A stretch of DNA of 64,000 nucleotides, from NCBI RefSeq assembly GCF_000689255.1, contig NZ_HG964446.1:1168484-1232483 (forward strand), written 5' to 3'. The DNA is from Mycobacterium triplex (GTDB lineage: Bacteria; Actinomycetota; Actinomycetes; Mycobacteriales; Mycobacteriaceae). This document shows, piece by piece, positions 45,744-56,398 of the stretch. The notes under the pieces are model-generated. The model saw only the letters and a program-made list of their open reading frames with translations. It did not search any database and was not told the DNA's origin. Within the stretch, counting starts at the first letter, position 1, and each line of letters begins with the position of its first letter. The translations under genes and the position numbers were made by a program.

Positions 45744-46216
45744 TGAGCGCTCCGGCGGTCATCACGGCTGCGGCCGCCGAACTGCTGGGGCGGCTGCAGG
45801 ACCGCCACGGCCCGGTGATGTTCCACCAGTCCGGCGGCTGCTGTGACGGGTCGTCGCCGATGTGCTACCCATGCGGCGACTTTCTGGTCGGCGACCGCGA
45901 CATCCTGCTCGGCGTCCTCGACGTCGGCGAAGAAGGTGTGCCGGTGTGGATCTCGGGCCCGCAATATCAGGCCTGGAAACACACCCAGCTGGTCATCGAC
46001 GTGGTGCCGGGCCGCGGCGGCGGATTCAGCCTGGAAGCACCCGAGGGCGTGCGATTCCTCAGCCGCGGCCGCGTCCTCACCGACGAAGAAAAAGCCGAGT
46101 TGGAAGCCGTGCCGGTGATCACCGGCGCCGGCTACGAAGCGGGCGAGCGGCCGTCGATTCGGGGCCCGGTGATTGACAAAGCCGTGCCGGAAACGTGCCC
46201 GCCTCGTAGTCGGTGA
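45743..46216 (+). CDS. DUF779 cysteine-rich protein (Rv0459-like)
   Basis: A 157-residue protein of DUF779. The conserved block FHQSGGCCDGSSPMCYPCG (about residues 27-45) contains four cysteines and one His and looks metal- or thiol-active; the rest is beta-rich. DUF779 genes accompany ExaC-type aldehyde dehydrogenases, but a biochemical role is not established as far as I know. Translation is coupled to the dehydrogenase by TGATG. A maturation, metal or redox accessory role for the dehydrogenase is an inference. Confidence 0.88.
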   Translation: MSAPAVITAAAAELLGRLQDRHGPVMFHQSGGCCDGSSPMCYPCGDFLVGDRDILLGVLDVGEEGVPVWISGPQYQAWKHTQLVIDVVPGRGGGFSLEAPEGVRFLSRGRVLTDEEKAELEAVPVITGAGYEAGERPSIRGPVIDKAVPETCPPRSR

Positions 46217-46234
46217 CTCAGTACCCTCGAACAG

Positions 46235-46513
46235 GTGATACCGCTACCCCGGCCCTGGCTGCTGGCCAGCGCGATGCTGATCGGCACCGCGGTCGGCATC
46301 CTGTCGGGGGTGGCGCTGACGGTGCTGGTCCATACCCGGGTCCGGCCCGATGTCGTGATCGCACTGGTGGTCGGGCTGCCCAGCATGCTCGGGCTGCTGA
46401 CGATCCTGTTCTCCGGGCGCCGGTGGGTCACGACGCTGGGCGCGTTCATTCTGGCCATGGCACCCGGATGGTTCGGCGTCCTCGTCGCCATCGAGGTGAC
46501 CTCCGGTGGCTGA
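46235..46513 (+). CDS. Small hydrophobic membrane protein (Rv0460-like)
   Basis: A 92-residue protein consisting of three predicted helices (about residues 9-33, 40-58 and 66-86) with almost no loops. GTG start 18 bp after the DUF779 gene; the 3' end overlaps the next gene by eight bases. It is conserved at this position in mycobacteria as Rv0460, without known function. Confidence 0.75.
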   Translation: MIPLPRPWLLASAMLIGTAVGILSGVALTVLVHTRVRPDVVIALVVGLPSMLGLLTILFSGRRWVTTLGAFILAMAPGWFGVLVAIEVTSGG

Positions 46514-47081
46514 CAAGGAAGTCGGGGACGCGTCGAACCCCGGCACCGAGCCGTTCGTTCCGGATTTCGAGGACACCGGTGAGCATTCGGTGCCGTTCGT
46601 ACCGAACTTCGACGACACCGGGTCACAGCCCATACCCGCGGTTGCCGACGAGCCGGGCAAACCCGACGCCATACAAGACAAGGACGCCGCCGCCGGCCCG
46701 GATCCGGAGGGCGAACTGGCCGGTCTGCCGGTGCAGTCGGTCACCGTGCCGGGCCGTTACCAGTACCTGAAGTGGTGGAAGCTGGCCCTGGTGATCCTCG
46801 GCGTGTGGGCCGCGACGGCCCCGGTCGGGCTGAGTCTCTTCTACTGGTGGTACCACACGATCGACAAGACCCCGGCGGTGTTCATGGCGCTGGTCTATGT
46901 CGTGGTCTGCACGGTCGCCGGCGTGCTGCTCGCGATGGTTCAGGGCCGGCCGCTGATCGCGGCGCTGTCCATCGCGTTGATGTCGGGACCGTTTGCCTCC
47001 GTCGCCGCCGCGGCACCTCTGTACGGCTACTACTACTGCGCGCGCACGGGTCATTGTCTGGTCGGCGTCATCCCGTACTGA
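46506..47081 (+). CDS. Membrane protein with acidic repeat N-terminus (Rv0461-like)
   Basis: A 191-residue protein. The N-terminal 85 residues are acidic and proline-rich, with a small internal repeat (PFVPDFEDTG then PFVPNFDDTG). A conserved VTVPGRYQYLKWWKLAL block follows, then three transmembrane helices (about 95-120, 125-145 and 150-172) and a short tail with two cysteines (YYCARTGHCLVG). It starts with GTG inside the previous gene. Function is unknown; likely a cell-envelope protein. Confidence 0.78.
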   Translation: MADKEVGDASNPGTEPFVPDFEDTGEHSVPFVPNFDDTGSQPIPAVADEPGKPDAIQDKDAAAGPDPEGELAGLPVQSVTVPGRYQYLKWWKLALVILGVWAATAPVGLSLFYWWYHTIDKTPAVFMALVYVVVCTVAGVLLAMVQGRPLIAALSIALMSGPFASVAAAAPLYGYYYCARTGHCLVGVIPY

Positions 47082-47128
47082 CCCACGGTGTCGTGCGGTG
47101 AGAAGTCCTCGCCCACTAGGGTGGGCTC

Positions 47129-48526
47129 GTGACTTCTCACTATGACGTCGTTGTCCTTGGAGCTGGTCCCGGCGGCTATGTCGCAGCGATTCGCGCCGCG
47201 CAGCTGGGCTTGAACACCGCAATCGTCGAACCAAAGTACTGGGGCGGAGTCTGCCTCAACGTCGGCTGTATCCCGTCAAAGGCGCTGCTGCGCAACGCCG
47301 AACTCGCGCATATCTTCACCAAAGAGGCCAAGACGTTTGGCATCAGCGGCGAGGCGTCATTCGACTACGGGGTCGCCTTCGATCGCAGCCGCAAAGTGGC
47401 CGAGGGCCGGGTCGCCGGCGTGCACTTCTTGATGAAGAAAAACAAGATCACCGAGATCCACGGCTACGGCCGATTCACCGACCCCCGTACGCTGTCGGTC
47501 GATCTCAATGACGGTGGCACCGAGACGGTCACGTTCGACAACGTCATCATCGCCACCGGCAGCAGCACGCGGTTGGTGCCCGGCACCTCGCTGTCGGAGA
47601 ACGTGGTCACCTACGAGGAACTGATCCTGTCCCGGGAGCTGCCGGAGTCGATCATCATCGCCGGGTGCGGGGCGATCGGTATGGAGTTCGGCTACGTGCT
47701 GCGCAACTACGGTGTCGACGTGACCGTCGTCGAGTTCTTGGCGCGCGCGCTGCCCAACGAGGACGCCGAGGTGTCCAAGGAGGTCGAGAAGCAGTTCAAG
47801 AAGCTGGGCGTCAAGATCTTGCTCGGAACCAAGGTCGAGTCCATCACCGACGACGGGTCCGTGGTCCGGGTGGCGATCAGCAAGGACGGCAAGTCCGAGG
47901 AGCTCAAGGCCGAAAAGGTGTTGCAGGCCATCGGTTTTGCGCCCAACGTCGACGGCTACGGATTGGACAAGGCCGGTGTCGCGCTGACCGATCGCAAGGC
48001 CATCGGGATCACCGACTACATGCGCACCAACGTCGACCACATCTACGCGATCGGCGACGTCACCGGCAAGCTGATGCTGGCCCACGTCGCCGAGGCGATG
48101 GGTGTCGTGGCAGCCGAAACCATCGCCGGCGCAGAGACTTTGGCGCTCGGCGACTACCGGATGATGCCGCGCGCAACGTTCTGCCAGCCCAACGTCGCCA
48201 GCTTCGGGCTGACCGAGGAGCAGGCCCGCGAGGAAGGCTACGACGTGGTGGTGGCCAAGTTCCCGTTCACCGCCAACGCCAAGGCCCACGGCGTGGGCGA
48301 CCCCAGCGGTTTCGTCAAGCTGATCGCCGACGCCCGCTACGGCGAACTGCTGGGCGGGCACCTGGTCGGCCATGACGTGTCCGAGCTGCTGCCCGAGCTC
48401 ACCCTCGCGCAGAAGTGGGACCTGACCGCCACCGAGCTGGCCCGCAACGTGCATACCCACCCGACCATGTCCGAGGCGCTGCAGGAGTGCTTCCACGGTC
48501 TGACCGGTCACATGATCAACTTCTGA
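47129..48526 (+). CDS. lpdC: Dihydrolipoyl dehydrogenase LpdC
   Basis: A 465-residue flavoprotein disulfide reductase. FAD motif [11 protein letters not shown] (residues 11-21), redox-active Cys42 and Cys47 in [16 protein letters not shown]-binding [10 protein letters not shown] near residue 180, and the C-terminal HTHPTMSE with the catalytic His-Glu. LpdC is the shared E3 of pyruvate and branched-chain ketoacid dehydrogenases and, in M. tuberculosis, of the peroxynitrite reductase system. GTG start, matching Rv0462 in size and position. It is followed nine bases later by a small membrane protein. Confidence 0.97.
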   Translation: MTSHYDVVVLGAGPGGYVAAIRAAQLGLNTAIVEPKYWGGVCLNVGCIPSKALLRNAELAHIFTKEAKTFGISGEASFDYGVAFDRSRKVAEGRVAGVHFLMKKNKITEIHGYGRFTDPRTLSVDLNDGGTETVTFDNVIIATGSSTRLVPGTSLSENVVTYEELILSRELPESIIIAGCGAIGMEFGYVLRNYGVDVTVVEFLARALPNEDAEVSKEVEKQFKKLGVKILLGTKVESITDDGSVVRVAISKDGKSEELKAEKVLQAIGFAPNVDGYGLDKAGVALTDRKAIGITDYMRTNVDHIYAIGDVTGKLMLAHVAEAMGVVAAETIAGAETLALGDYRMMPRATFCQPNVASFGLTEEQAREEGYDVVVAKFPFTANAKAHGVGDPSGFVKLIADARYGELLGGHLVGHDVSELLPELTLAQKWDLTATELARNVHTHPTMSEALQECFHGLTGHMINF

Positions 48527-48534
48527 GCCGCTAC

Positions 48535-48810
48535 ATGATCCGCGGCGAGACCATTCTCGGTGCCCTCGGCGGAGCGGCGACCGGTTATGTGCTGTGGCTG
48601 ATTGCCATTTCGCTCGCCGGTGACAACGCGACGGCGGGTCACTGGGGTCCGCTGGTGTTGCTGGGATCGGTGGCGCTGGGAGTCGTCGCCGCGATTTGGG
48701 GTTTCGTGCTACGTCGGCGCGGTAAGTATCTGTGGGCGGCGTTCGCCTTCGACTTGCCAATACTGCCGGTGGTTTTGACGCTGGCGGTGCTGGCAGACGT
48801 CTACGCCTGA
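48535..48810 (+). CDS. Small membrane protein (Rv0463-like)
   Basis: A 91-residue protein with three hydrophobic helices (about residues 6-24, 37-54 and 66-86) and a short basic LRRRGKY loop. It starts eight bases after the lpdC stop and is presumably co-transcribed. Conserved next to lpdC in mycobacteria; function unknown. It converges on the CMD gene with four bases between stops. Confidence 0.75.
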   Translation: MIRGETILGALGGAATGYVLWLIAISLAGDNATAGHWGPLVLLGSVALGVVAAIWGFVLRRRGKYLWAAFAFDLPILPVVLTLAVLADVYA

Positions 48811-48814
48811 GACG

Positions 48815-49393
48815 CTATCTCGGGTTGTCCAACTCGATGTTCAGGGCGGATATCGTCGCCGCCAACCCATCGTATTGCGTTGCGAGTAAGCAGAATTCGA
48901 TGAGCCGGTGCCGGTCGAGGTGCATCGCGAGTTGCCGCCAGGTGTCCTCGCTGATGGACCGGTTCTTGATCAGCTCGTCGGTCGCGTTCAGCAGCGCCTG
49001 CTGCCGGGCGCTCAGTATCACCCGGGGTCCGTCGCCGTCCGGAACATCGGGCCAGGCGAATATCGTCGCCTGCATGTGAGCGTCCAGACCGAATCGGCGT
49101 CCCATCTTCCGATGGTGCTGCAGCTCGTATTCGCTCGAGCGCAAATGCGCGACGCGCAGGATCACCAGCTCGGTGTCCACCCGGGGCAGTCGGCCGCGCA
49201 GCAGCCGGCCGCCGTAGAGCGACCACGCCCAGAACAGCCCTTGGCGCTGACCGAGCGTGGTGAACAGATGCATCTCGGGTGCCTGCAACTTGCGGGCGGC
49301 GCCCTTGGCCAGCAGCCAGTTGATCGGGCCCAGCCGGCGGAATTTCGTGGTCGACGGGATGCGGGCGATGTGGGCGTCTTGCGTGCCGCTCAT
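48815..49393 (-). CDS. Carboxymuconolactone decarboxylase-family protein (Rv0464c-like)
   Basis: A 192-residue CMD-fold protein. The core helix reads ELVILRVAHLRSSEYELQHHRKMGRRFG, given by its parts (ELVILRVAHLR, then SSEYELQHH); it has the E-Y-E-x-x-H-H pattern of CMD proteins and lacks the CxxC of AhpD. Its ATG overlaps the ramB stop as ATGA, so it is coupled to the acetate-metabolism regulator. The size matches Rv0464c. Peroxidase or decarboxylase activity is not evident. Confidence 0.85.
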   Translation of the reverse strand: MSGTQDAHIARIPSTTKFRRLGPINWLLAKGAARKLQAPEMHLFTTLGQRQGLFWAWSLYGGRLLRGRLPRVDTELVILRVAHLRSSEYELQHHRKMGRRFGLDAHMQATIFAWPDVPDGDGPRVILSARQQALLNATDELIKNRSISEDTWRQLAMHLDRHRLIEFCLLATQYDGLAATISALNIELDNPR

Positions 49394-50814
49394 GGCTGCT
49401 TCACCAGATACGGGGACACCGTGCTGCGGTGCTCGTCGAGATCGAGGGCGCGGCCCAACGCCGGGAAGGCCCGCTGTGGACAATTATCGCGTTCGCAGAC
49501 ACGGCAACCCGCGCCGATGGGTGTGGCTGAACGGCCTGGGTCTCCCGACAAGTCCAGTCCTTCCGAGTAGACGAGTCGGTGCGCGTGCCGCAGCTCGCAG
49601 CCCAGCCCGATCGCGAAGGTTTTACCCGGCTGACCATACCGGGCAGCGCGGCGTTCCACGGTGCGAGCCACCCACATGTAGTTGCGACCGTCGGGCATCT
49701 GGGCGATCTGCACCAGGATCTTGCCCGGGTTGGCAAATGTCTCGTAGACGTTCCACAGCGGACAGGTGCCGCCGCTGGAGGAGAAGTGAAAACCGGTGGC
49801 GGACTGACGTTTCGACATGTTGCCGGCGCGGTCCACCCGGACGAACGAGAACGGCACCCCCCGCATCGACGGCCGCTGCATCGTCGACAGCCGGTGCGCG
49901 ATGGTCTCGTAGCTCACCGAGTAGAACGCCGACAGCCGCTCGACGTCGTAGCGGAAATTCTCGGTGACGTCGTGGAATTGGCGGTAGGGCAGCACCGCGG
50001 CGGCGGCGAAGTAGTTGGCCAGCCCCAGCCGGGCCAGCGTATGGGACTCGTCGCTGGTGAATTTGCCCTCGGCGACCATGCTGTCGATCAGGTCGCCGAA
50101 CTCGAGGTAGGCCAATTCGGCTGCCATCTTGAAGACCTGCTGGCCCAGCGAGAGGTGATTGCTCATCTCCAGCGTCTTGGTCTTGGGGTCGTAGCGGTGC
50201 AGCACCGTGTCACCGAGGTCGATGCGCCTGTTGATGTGGACGCCGTGCACCTCGGTGAGCCGCCGGGTGAGCTCGCGGGCCAGGTCGCCATGGTTCAGCC
50301 GGGTGTGGATCGTCAGGTCCTCGGCGGCGGTGTCCAGCTCGTGCAGGTAGTTCTGCCGCTGATAGAAGTAATCGCGCACCTCCTCGTGCGGCATTGTGAT
50401 CGATCCGCTGCCACTGCCGTCGGAGTAGCGCTCCTCGGTGGCGGCCGCCAGCTGCGCGGTGGTGAGCCGGTAGCGCCGGTGCAGGTTGACCACCGCGCGG
50501 GCCAGGGCGGGATGGGCGTTGACCAGCTCGGCGACCTCGGGCGGGTCGACGTGGATGTCCAGATCGCGATCCATCGTCACCTCGCGCAGCTCGGCGACCA
50601 GGCGGGTGTCGTCGTGGGAGGCGAAGAAGGTTGCGTCCACGCCGAACACCTCGGTGATGCGCAGCAGCACGGCCACCGTCAGCGGGCGAACGTCGTGCTC
50701 GATCTGGTTGAGGTAGCTCGGCGAGATCTCGAGCATCTGGGCCAGTGCGGCTTGGGAAAACCCACGCTCGCTACGCAGTTGGCGAACGCGTGATCCGACG
50801 AACGTTTTGGACAT
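49390..50814 (-). CDS. ramB: Transcriptional regulator of acetate/glyoxylate metabolism RamB
   Basis: A 474-residue ScfR-type regulator. Residues 8-65 are an XRE helix-turn-helix (LRSERGFSQAALAQMLEISPSYLNQIE in parts). The middle (about 160-290) is an IrrE/M78-like domain, and the C-terminal domain carries clustered cysteines (GTCPLW, GCELRH, GCRVCERDNCPQR) suited to metal or redox sensing. Rv0465c/RamB represses icl1 in M. tuberculosis and binds AAARTTTGCAAA-like boxes; such a box lies at 51865 ahead of icl1. ATG at 50814, 161 bp from the divergent thioesterase gene. Confidence 0.92.
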   Translation of the reverse strand: MSKTFVGSRVRQLRSERGFSQAALAQMLEISPSYLNQIEHDVRPLTVAVLLRITEVFGVDATFFASHDDTRLVAELREVTMDRDLDIHVDPPEVAELVNAHPALARAVVNLHRRYRLTTAQLAAATEERYSDGSGSGSITMPHEEVRDYFYQRQNYLHELDTAAEDLTIHTRLNHGDLARELTRRLTEVHGVHINRRIDLGDTVLHRYDPKTKTLEMSNHLSLGQQVFKMAAELAYLEFGDLIDSMVAEGKFTSDESHTLARLGLANYFAAAAVLPYRQFHDVTENFRYDVERLSAFYSVSYETIAHRLSTMQRPSMRGVPFSFVRVDRAGNMSKRQSATGFHFSSSGGTCPLWNVYETFANPGKILVQIAQMPDGRNYMWVARTVERRAARYGQPGKTFAIGLGCELRHAHRLVYSEGLDLSGDPGRSATPIGAGCRVCERDNCPQRAFPALGRALDLDEHRSTVSPYLVKQP

Positions 50815-50975
50815 TTATGCCAGCCTACCTGGGCTGCAAAGAAAGGGTTCGCAGACTTGGCAGCCGTGACGCGCCTTTGTCGGGTTTGGCGTTTGCCGCC
50901 GTCATTGGCATGATTCGCACCGGGGTCTGGGGTAAACCTCGGGGGTAACGCAGGTAAGGCAATGGGGAGCGAGTC

Positions 50976-51770
50976 GTGAGCCTGGACAAATCAATGATGC
51001 CGGTGCCCGACGGTCACCCAGACGTGTTCGACCGCGAGTGGCCGCTGCGGGTCGGCGACATCGACCGCACCGGACGGTTGCGGTTGGACGCCGCGTGCCG
51101 ACACATCCAGGACATCGGCCAGGACCAGCTGCGCGAGATGGGCTTTGAGGAGACCCATCCGCTGTGGATCGTCCGGCGCACGATGCTCGACCTGCTGCGA
51201 CCGATCGAATTCCAGGACATGCTGCGCTGTCGGCGCTGGTGTTCGGGCACCTCGAACCGGTGGTGTGAGATGCGGGTGCGCGTCGACGGGCGCAAGGGCG
51301 GCCTGATCGAATCCGAGGCGTTCTGGATCAACATCAATCGGGAGACCCAGATGCCGTCGCGCATCTCCGACGACTTCCTCGCGGGACTGCACAAGACCAC
51401 GTCGGTCGATCGGCTGCGCTGGAATAGCTACCTGAAGCCGGGCAGCCGCGACGACGCGACCGAAATCCACGAGTTCGGAGTCCGCGTCACCGACATCGAC
51501 CTGTTCGACCACATGAACAACTCGGTCTACTGGAGCGTCATCGAGGACTATCTGGCGTCGCACCTGGAGTTGATGCAGGGGCCGCTGCGCATCACCATCG
51601 AGCACGAGGCGCCGGTGGCGCTGGGCGACAAGCTGGAGATCATCTCGCACATCCATCCCGCCGGATCGACCGACAAATTCGGTCCGGGGCTGACCGATCG
51701 CCCTGTTACAACGCTCACATATGCGGTCGGCGACGAGACGAAAGCGGTCGCCGCGCTCTTCAATCTCTAA
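50976..51770 (+). CDS. Acyl-ACP thioesterase-like protein (Rv0466 orthologue)
   Basis: A 264-residue double hot-dog protein of the acyl-ACP thioesterase (FatA/FatB) type. The first hot dog starts FDREWPLRVGDIDRTGRLRLDAACRHIQDIG (parts), and the second contains VRVTDIDLFDHMNNSVYWSVIEDYL (part), whose Asp-x-x-x-His-Met-Asn-Asn pattern corresponds to the active-site region. It would release free fatty acids from acyl carrier. GTG start with GGGAG ribosome site. It lies between divergent ramB and icl1, as in M. tuberculosis. Confidence 0.88.
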   Translation: MSLDKSMMPVPDGHPDVFDREWPLRVGDIDRTGRLRLDAACRHIQDIGQDQLREMGFEETHPLWIVRRTMLDLLRPIEFQDMLRCRRWCSGTSNRWCEMRVRVDGRKGGLIESEAFWININRETQMPSRISDDFLAGLHKTTSVDRLRWNSYLKPGSRDDATEIHEFGVRVTDIDLFDHMNNSVYWSVIEDYLASHLELMQGPLRITIEHEAPVALGDKLEIISHIHPAGSTDKFGPGLTDRPVTTLTYAVGDETKAVAALFNL

Positions 51771-51832
51771 CCGGACAAGCGTCCCATTAAATCGCTGGCT
51801 GACCTGCGGATTTTGGTTACTGGCGGGTAGCT

Positions 51833-51848
51833 TCTGAACCGGTTCAGA
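51833..51848. promoter_or_regulatory. Perfect 16-bp palindrome upstream of icl1
   Basis: TCTGAACCGGTTCAGA is a perfect 16-bp inverted repeat about 185 bp before the icl1 ATG and 16 bp upstream of the RamB box. It is a likely operator for a second regulator of the glyoxylate shunt; the protein is unidentified. Confidence 0.5.
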
Positions 51849-51864
51849 TTGCGTACACCTTCGC

Positions 51865-51876
51865 AAAATTTGCAAA
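51865..51876 (+). promoter_or_regulatory. RamB box upstream of icl1
   Basis: AAAATTTGCAAA matches the RamB consensus AAARTTTGCAAA at every position and sits about 158 bp before the icl1 ATG. RamB is encoded close by at 49390-50814, so repression of icl1 during growth on sugars can be expected. Confidence 0.75.
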
Positions 51877-52033
51877 ATCGAGGCGCTCTCGTGGCCGAAA
51901 TTGGCAACGGAAATGGGTGGACCAGCATCAACAGCCTGTGCCATGGTCGTGTCAGCACACGAGCGAAGTCGAGCCTCAGTCATCGCAAGACGCGCGATCC
52001 GGCTCAGAATTCAGAACCAAAGGAGTAAGCCCA

Positions 52034-53320
52034 ATGTCTGTCGTTGGCACCCCGAAGAGCGCCGAGCAGATCCAGCACGACTGGGACACCAACCCCCGCT
52101 GGAAGGACACCAGCCGCACCTACACCGCCGAGGATGTCGTGGCCCTGCAGGGCAGCGTCGTCGAGGAGCACACCCTGGCGCGCCGTGGCGCCGAGGTGCT
52201 GTGGGAGCAGCTGCACGACCTGGAGTACATCAACGCCCTGGGCGCCCTGACCGGAAACATGGCCGTGCAGCAGGTCCGCGCCGGCCTGAAGGCCATCTAC
52301 CTGTCCGGTTGGCAGGTCGCCGGTGACGCCAACCTGTCCGGCCACACCTACCCCGACCAGAGCCTGTACCCGGCCAACTCGGTGCCGCAGGTCATCCGTC
52401 GCATCAACAACGCGCTGCTGCGCGCCGACGAGATCGCCAAGGTCGAGGGTGACCGGTCGGTGGCGAACTGGCTGGCGCCGATCGTCGCCGACGGCGAGGC
52501 CGGCTTCGGCGGCGCTCTCAACGTGTACGAGCTTCAGAAGGCGATGATCGCCGCAGGCGTCGCGGGGTCGCACTGGGAAGATCAGCTGGCGTCGGAGAAG
52601 AAGTGCGGCCACCTCGGTGGCAAGGTGCTGATCCCGACTCAGCAGCACATCCGCACCCTGACCTCGGCGCGTCTGGCCGCCGACGTCGCCGGTGTGCCGA
52701 CCGTCGTGATCGCCCGCACCGACGCCGAGGCCGCCACCCTCATCACCTCGGATGTCGACGAGCGCGACCAGCCGTTCATCACCGGTGAGCGGACGAAGGA
52801 AGGCTTCTACCGGGTCCGCAACGGCCTCGAGCCGTGCATCGCGCGGGCCAAGGCCTACGCGCCGTACTCCGACCTGATCTGGATGGAGACCGGTACCCCG
52901 GACCTCGAGCTCGCGGCCAAGTTCGCCGAGGGCGTCAAGTCCGAGTTCCCCGACCAGATGCTGGCCTACAACTGCTCGCCGTCCTTCAACTGGCGCAAGC
53001 ACCTGGACGACTCCACCATCGCGAAGTTCCAAAAAGAGCTTGGCGCAATGGGATTCAAGTTCCAGTTCATCACGCTGGCCGGCTTCCACGCCCTGAACTA
53101 CTCGATGTTCGATCTGGCCTACGGCTACGCCCGCAACCAGATGAGCGCCTACGTCGAGCTGCAGGAGCGTGAGTTCGCGGCCGAGGAGCGCGGCTACACC
53201 GCGACCAAGCACCAGCGCGAGGTCGGCGCCGGTTACTTCGACCGCATCGCCACCACGGTGGACCCGTCGTCGTCGACCACCGCGTTGGCCGGCTCCACCG
53301 AAGAGGGCCAGTTTCACTGA
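52034..53320 (+). CDS. icl1: Isocitrate lyase Icl1
   Basis: A 428-residue isocitrate lyase, identical in length to M. tuberculosis Icl1. It splits isocitrate to glyoxylate and succinate in the glyoxylate shunt and doubles as 2-methylisocitrate lyase for propionate use. The catalytic KKCGH motif has its cysteine at residue 191, and the metal-binding acidic residues around [10 protein letters not shown] and [10 protein letters not shown] are present. AGGAG ribosome site before the ATG. It is preceded by a RamB box and a palindrome and followed by a hairpin at 53327 and a terminator at 53425. Confidence 0.98.
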   Translation: MSVVGTPKSAEQIQHDWDTNPRWKDTSRTYTAEDVVALQGSVVEEHTLARRGAEVLWEQLHDLEYINALGALTGNMAVQQVRAGLKAIYLSGWQVAGDANLSGHTYPDQSLYPANSVPQVIRRINNALLRADEIAKVEGDRSVANWLAPIVADGEAGFGGALNVYELQKAMIAAGVAGSHWEDQLASEKKCGHLGGKVLIPTQQHIRTLTSARLAADVAGVPTVVIARTDAEAATLITSDVDERDQPFITGERTKEGFYRVRNGLEPCIARAKAYAPYSDLIWMETGTPDLELAAKFAEGVKSEFPDQMLAYNCSPSFNWRKHLDDSTIAKFQKELGAMGFKFQFITLAGFHALNYSMFDLAYGYARNQMSAYVELQEREFAAEERGYTATKHQREVGAGYFDRIATTVDPSSSTTALAGSTEEGQFH

Positions 53321-53326
53321 GGACGA

Positions 53327-53342
53327 GCGGGCCTGAGCCCGC
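53327..53342 (+). terminator. Hairpin immediately after icl1
   Basis: GCGGGC-CTGA-GCCCGC forms a 6-bp stem with four-base loop seven bases after the icl1 stop, without a T-run. It may stabilise the 3' end or attenuate read-through before the main terminator at 53425. Confidence 0.45.
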
Positions 53343-53424
53343 GAGGACGAAGTGAAACCATCGACCGCAGCCACTGAGGATGAGCCACTGAGCCGAGGCC
53401 GTCACAATTCGCGGCTGAAGTAGC

Positions 53425-53459
53425 ATAGGCCCCGCTCGGCGATCCCGGGCGGGGCCTAT
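53425..53459 (+). terminator. Terminator between icl1 and fadB2
   Basis: ATAGGCCCCGCTCGG and its complement form a 15-bp stem, with one G-U pair, around a five-base loop, ending in TATT. It lies 34 bp before the fadB2 start and separates the two genes. Confidence 0.8.
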
Positions 53460-53492
53460 TGCGGTGCAAGACAATATGACTGGAGAAATGCA

Positions 53493-55324
<1,832 letters not shown>

Positions 55325-55329
55325 CCGCC

Positions 55330-55351
55330 GGGCCGGACTGATGTCCGGCCC
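55330..55351. terminator. Bidirectional terminator between umaA and pcaA
   Basis: GGGCCGGAC-TGAT-GTCCGGCCC is a perfect 9-bp stem with a four-base loop in the 29-bp gap between the two convergent genes, followed by GTTTACTT on the plus strand. Confidence 0.82.
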
Positions 55352-55353
55352 GT

Positions 55354-56217
55354 TTACTTCTCCAGCGTGAACTGGTCGACGTCGGTGTAGCCCTGACGGA
55401 ACAGCTTGGCGCAGCCGGTCAGGTACTTCATGTAGCGGTCGTAGACCTTCTGCGACTGGACCTCGATCGCGTTGTCCTTGTTTGCTTCCAGCGCCGCGGC
55501 CCACATGTCCAGGGTGCGCGCGTAGTGCAGCTGCAGGGACTGGATCCGGGTGAGCTTGAAGCCGGCATCGCAGGCGTGCTCTTCCACCAGCGCCGGCGTG
55601 GGCAGCCAGCCGCCGGGGAAGATCTCGGCCAGGATGAACTGCGTGAAGTGCACGACTTCGTGGGTCAGCGGCAGGCCCTTGGCCCTGGCTTCCTTGAATG
55701 CGGGGCGCACGATGGTGTGCAGCATCATCACGCCGTCGGCCGGCAGCACCGAGTAGGCCATCTCGAAGAAGCGGGCCCAGCGCGCGCGGCCGAAGTGCTC
55801 GAACGCACCGATCGAAACGATCCGGTCCACCGGCTCGTCGAACTTCTCCCAGCCCTCCAGCAGCACCCGCCGGGTGCGGGTGCTGTCCAGCTGATCGAAC
55901 GACTTCTGGACGTGTTCGGCCTGGTTCTCCGACAGCGTCAGGCCCACGACGTTGACGTCGTATTTCTCGATGGCCCGTCGCAGCGTGGCGCCCCAGCCGC
56001 AGCCGATGTCCAGCAGTGTCATCCCGGGTTGCAGGTTCAACTTGGACAGCGACAGGTCGATTTTGGCGAGCTGCGCTTCTTCCAGCGTCATGTCGTCGCG
56101 TTCGAAGTACGCGCAGCTGTAGGTCTGGGAGGGATCCAGAAAGAGCCGGAAGAAGTCGTCAGACAGGTCGTAGTGCGCTTGCACGTTGCCGAATTGCGGC
56201 GTGAGCTGCACGGCCAT
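55354..56217 (-). CDS. pcaA: Mycolic acid cyclopropane synthase PcaA
   Basis: A 287-residue methyltransferase that makes the proximal cyclopropane of alpha-mycolates. The sequence follows PcaA closely: MAVQLTPQFGNVQAHYDLSD at the N-terminus, SAM motif [26 protein letters not shown] with the active-site Glu-His, and a C-terminal GYTDVDQFTLEK. ATG at 56217 gives the exact length of Rv0470c. A TetR gene follows upstream on the same strand after 181 bp in which I see no gene. PcaA is needed for cording and persistence in M. tuberculosis. Confidence 0.96.
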   Translation of the reverse strand: MAVQLTPQFGNVQAHYDLSDDFFRLFLDPSQTYSCAYFERDDMTLEEAQLAKIDLSLSKLNLQPGMTLLDIGCGWGATLRRAIEKYDVNVVGLTLSENQAEHVQKSFDQLDSTRTRRVLLEGWEKFDEPVDRIVSIGAFEHFGRARWARFFEMAYSVLPADGVMMLHTIVRPAFKEARAKGLPLTHEVVHFTQFILAEIFPGGWLPTPALVEEHACDAGFKLTRIQSLQLHYARTLDMWAAALEANKDNAIEVQSQKVYDRYMKYLTGCAKLFRQGYTDVDQFTLEK

Positions 56218-56398
56218 AACGAAAGAAGCCTTTCTGTATCCCGGAGGCGGGGGCGATTTGGGAGGGAGGCCCATCGACTCCGGTGCATGCCCTTTGCATG
56301 CTATCGGGTTCGACCGGCGCAGTTCATGCGCGCGGCCGCCACTTAGGGTCACACGACACCGGCGCAATTCCCAAAACGAGCTGCACGCCAGGGTGGGT

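Noticed and set aside
50815..50975. RamB autoregulatory box before ramB
   Set aside because: Only the TTTGCA core (within CTTTCTTTGCAGC on the minus strand) matches; the rest of the motif is absent.
56218..56398. A gene in the gap between pcaA and the TetR gene (Rv0471c position)
   Set aside because: Only 181 bp with no frame having a start, ribosome site and coding character.
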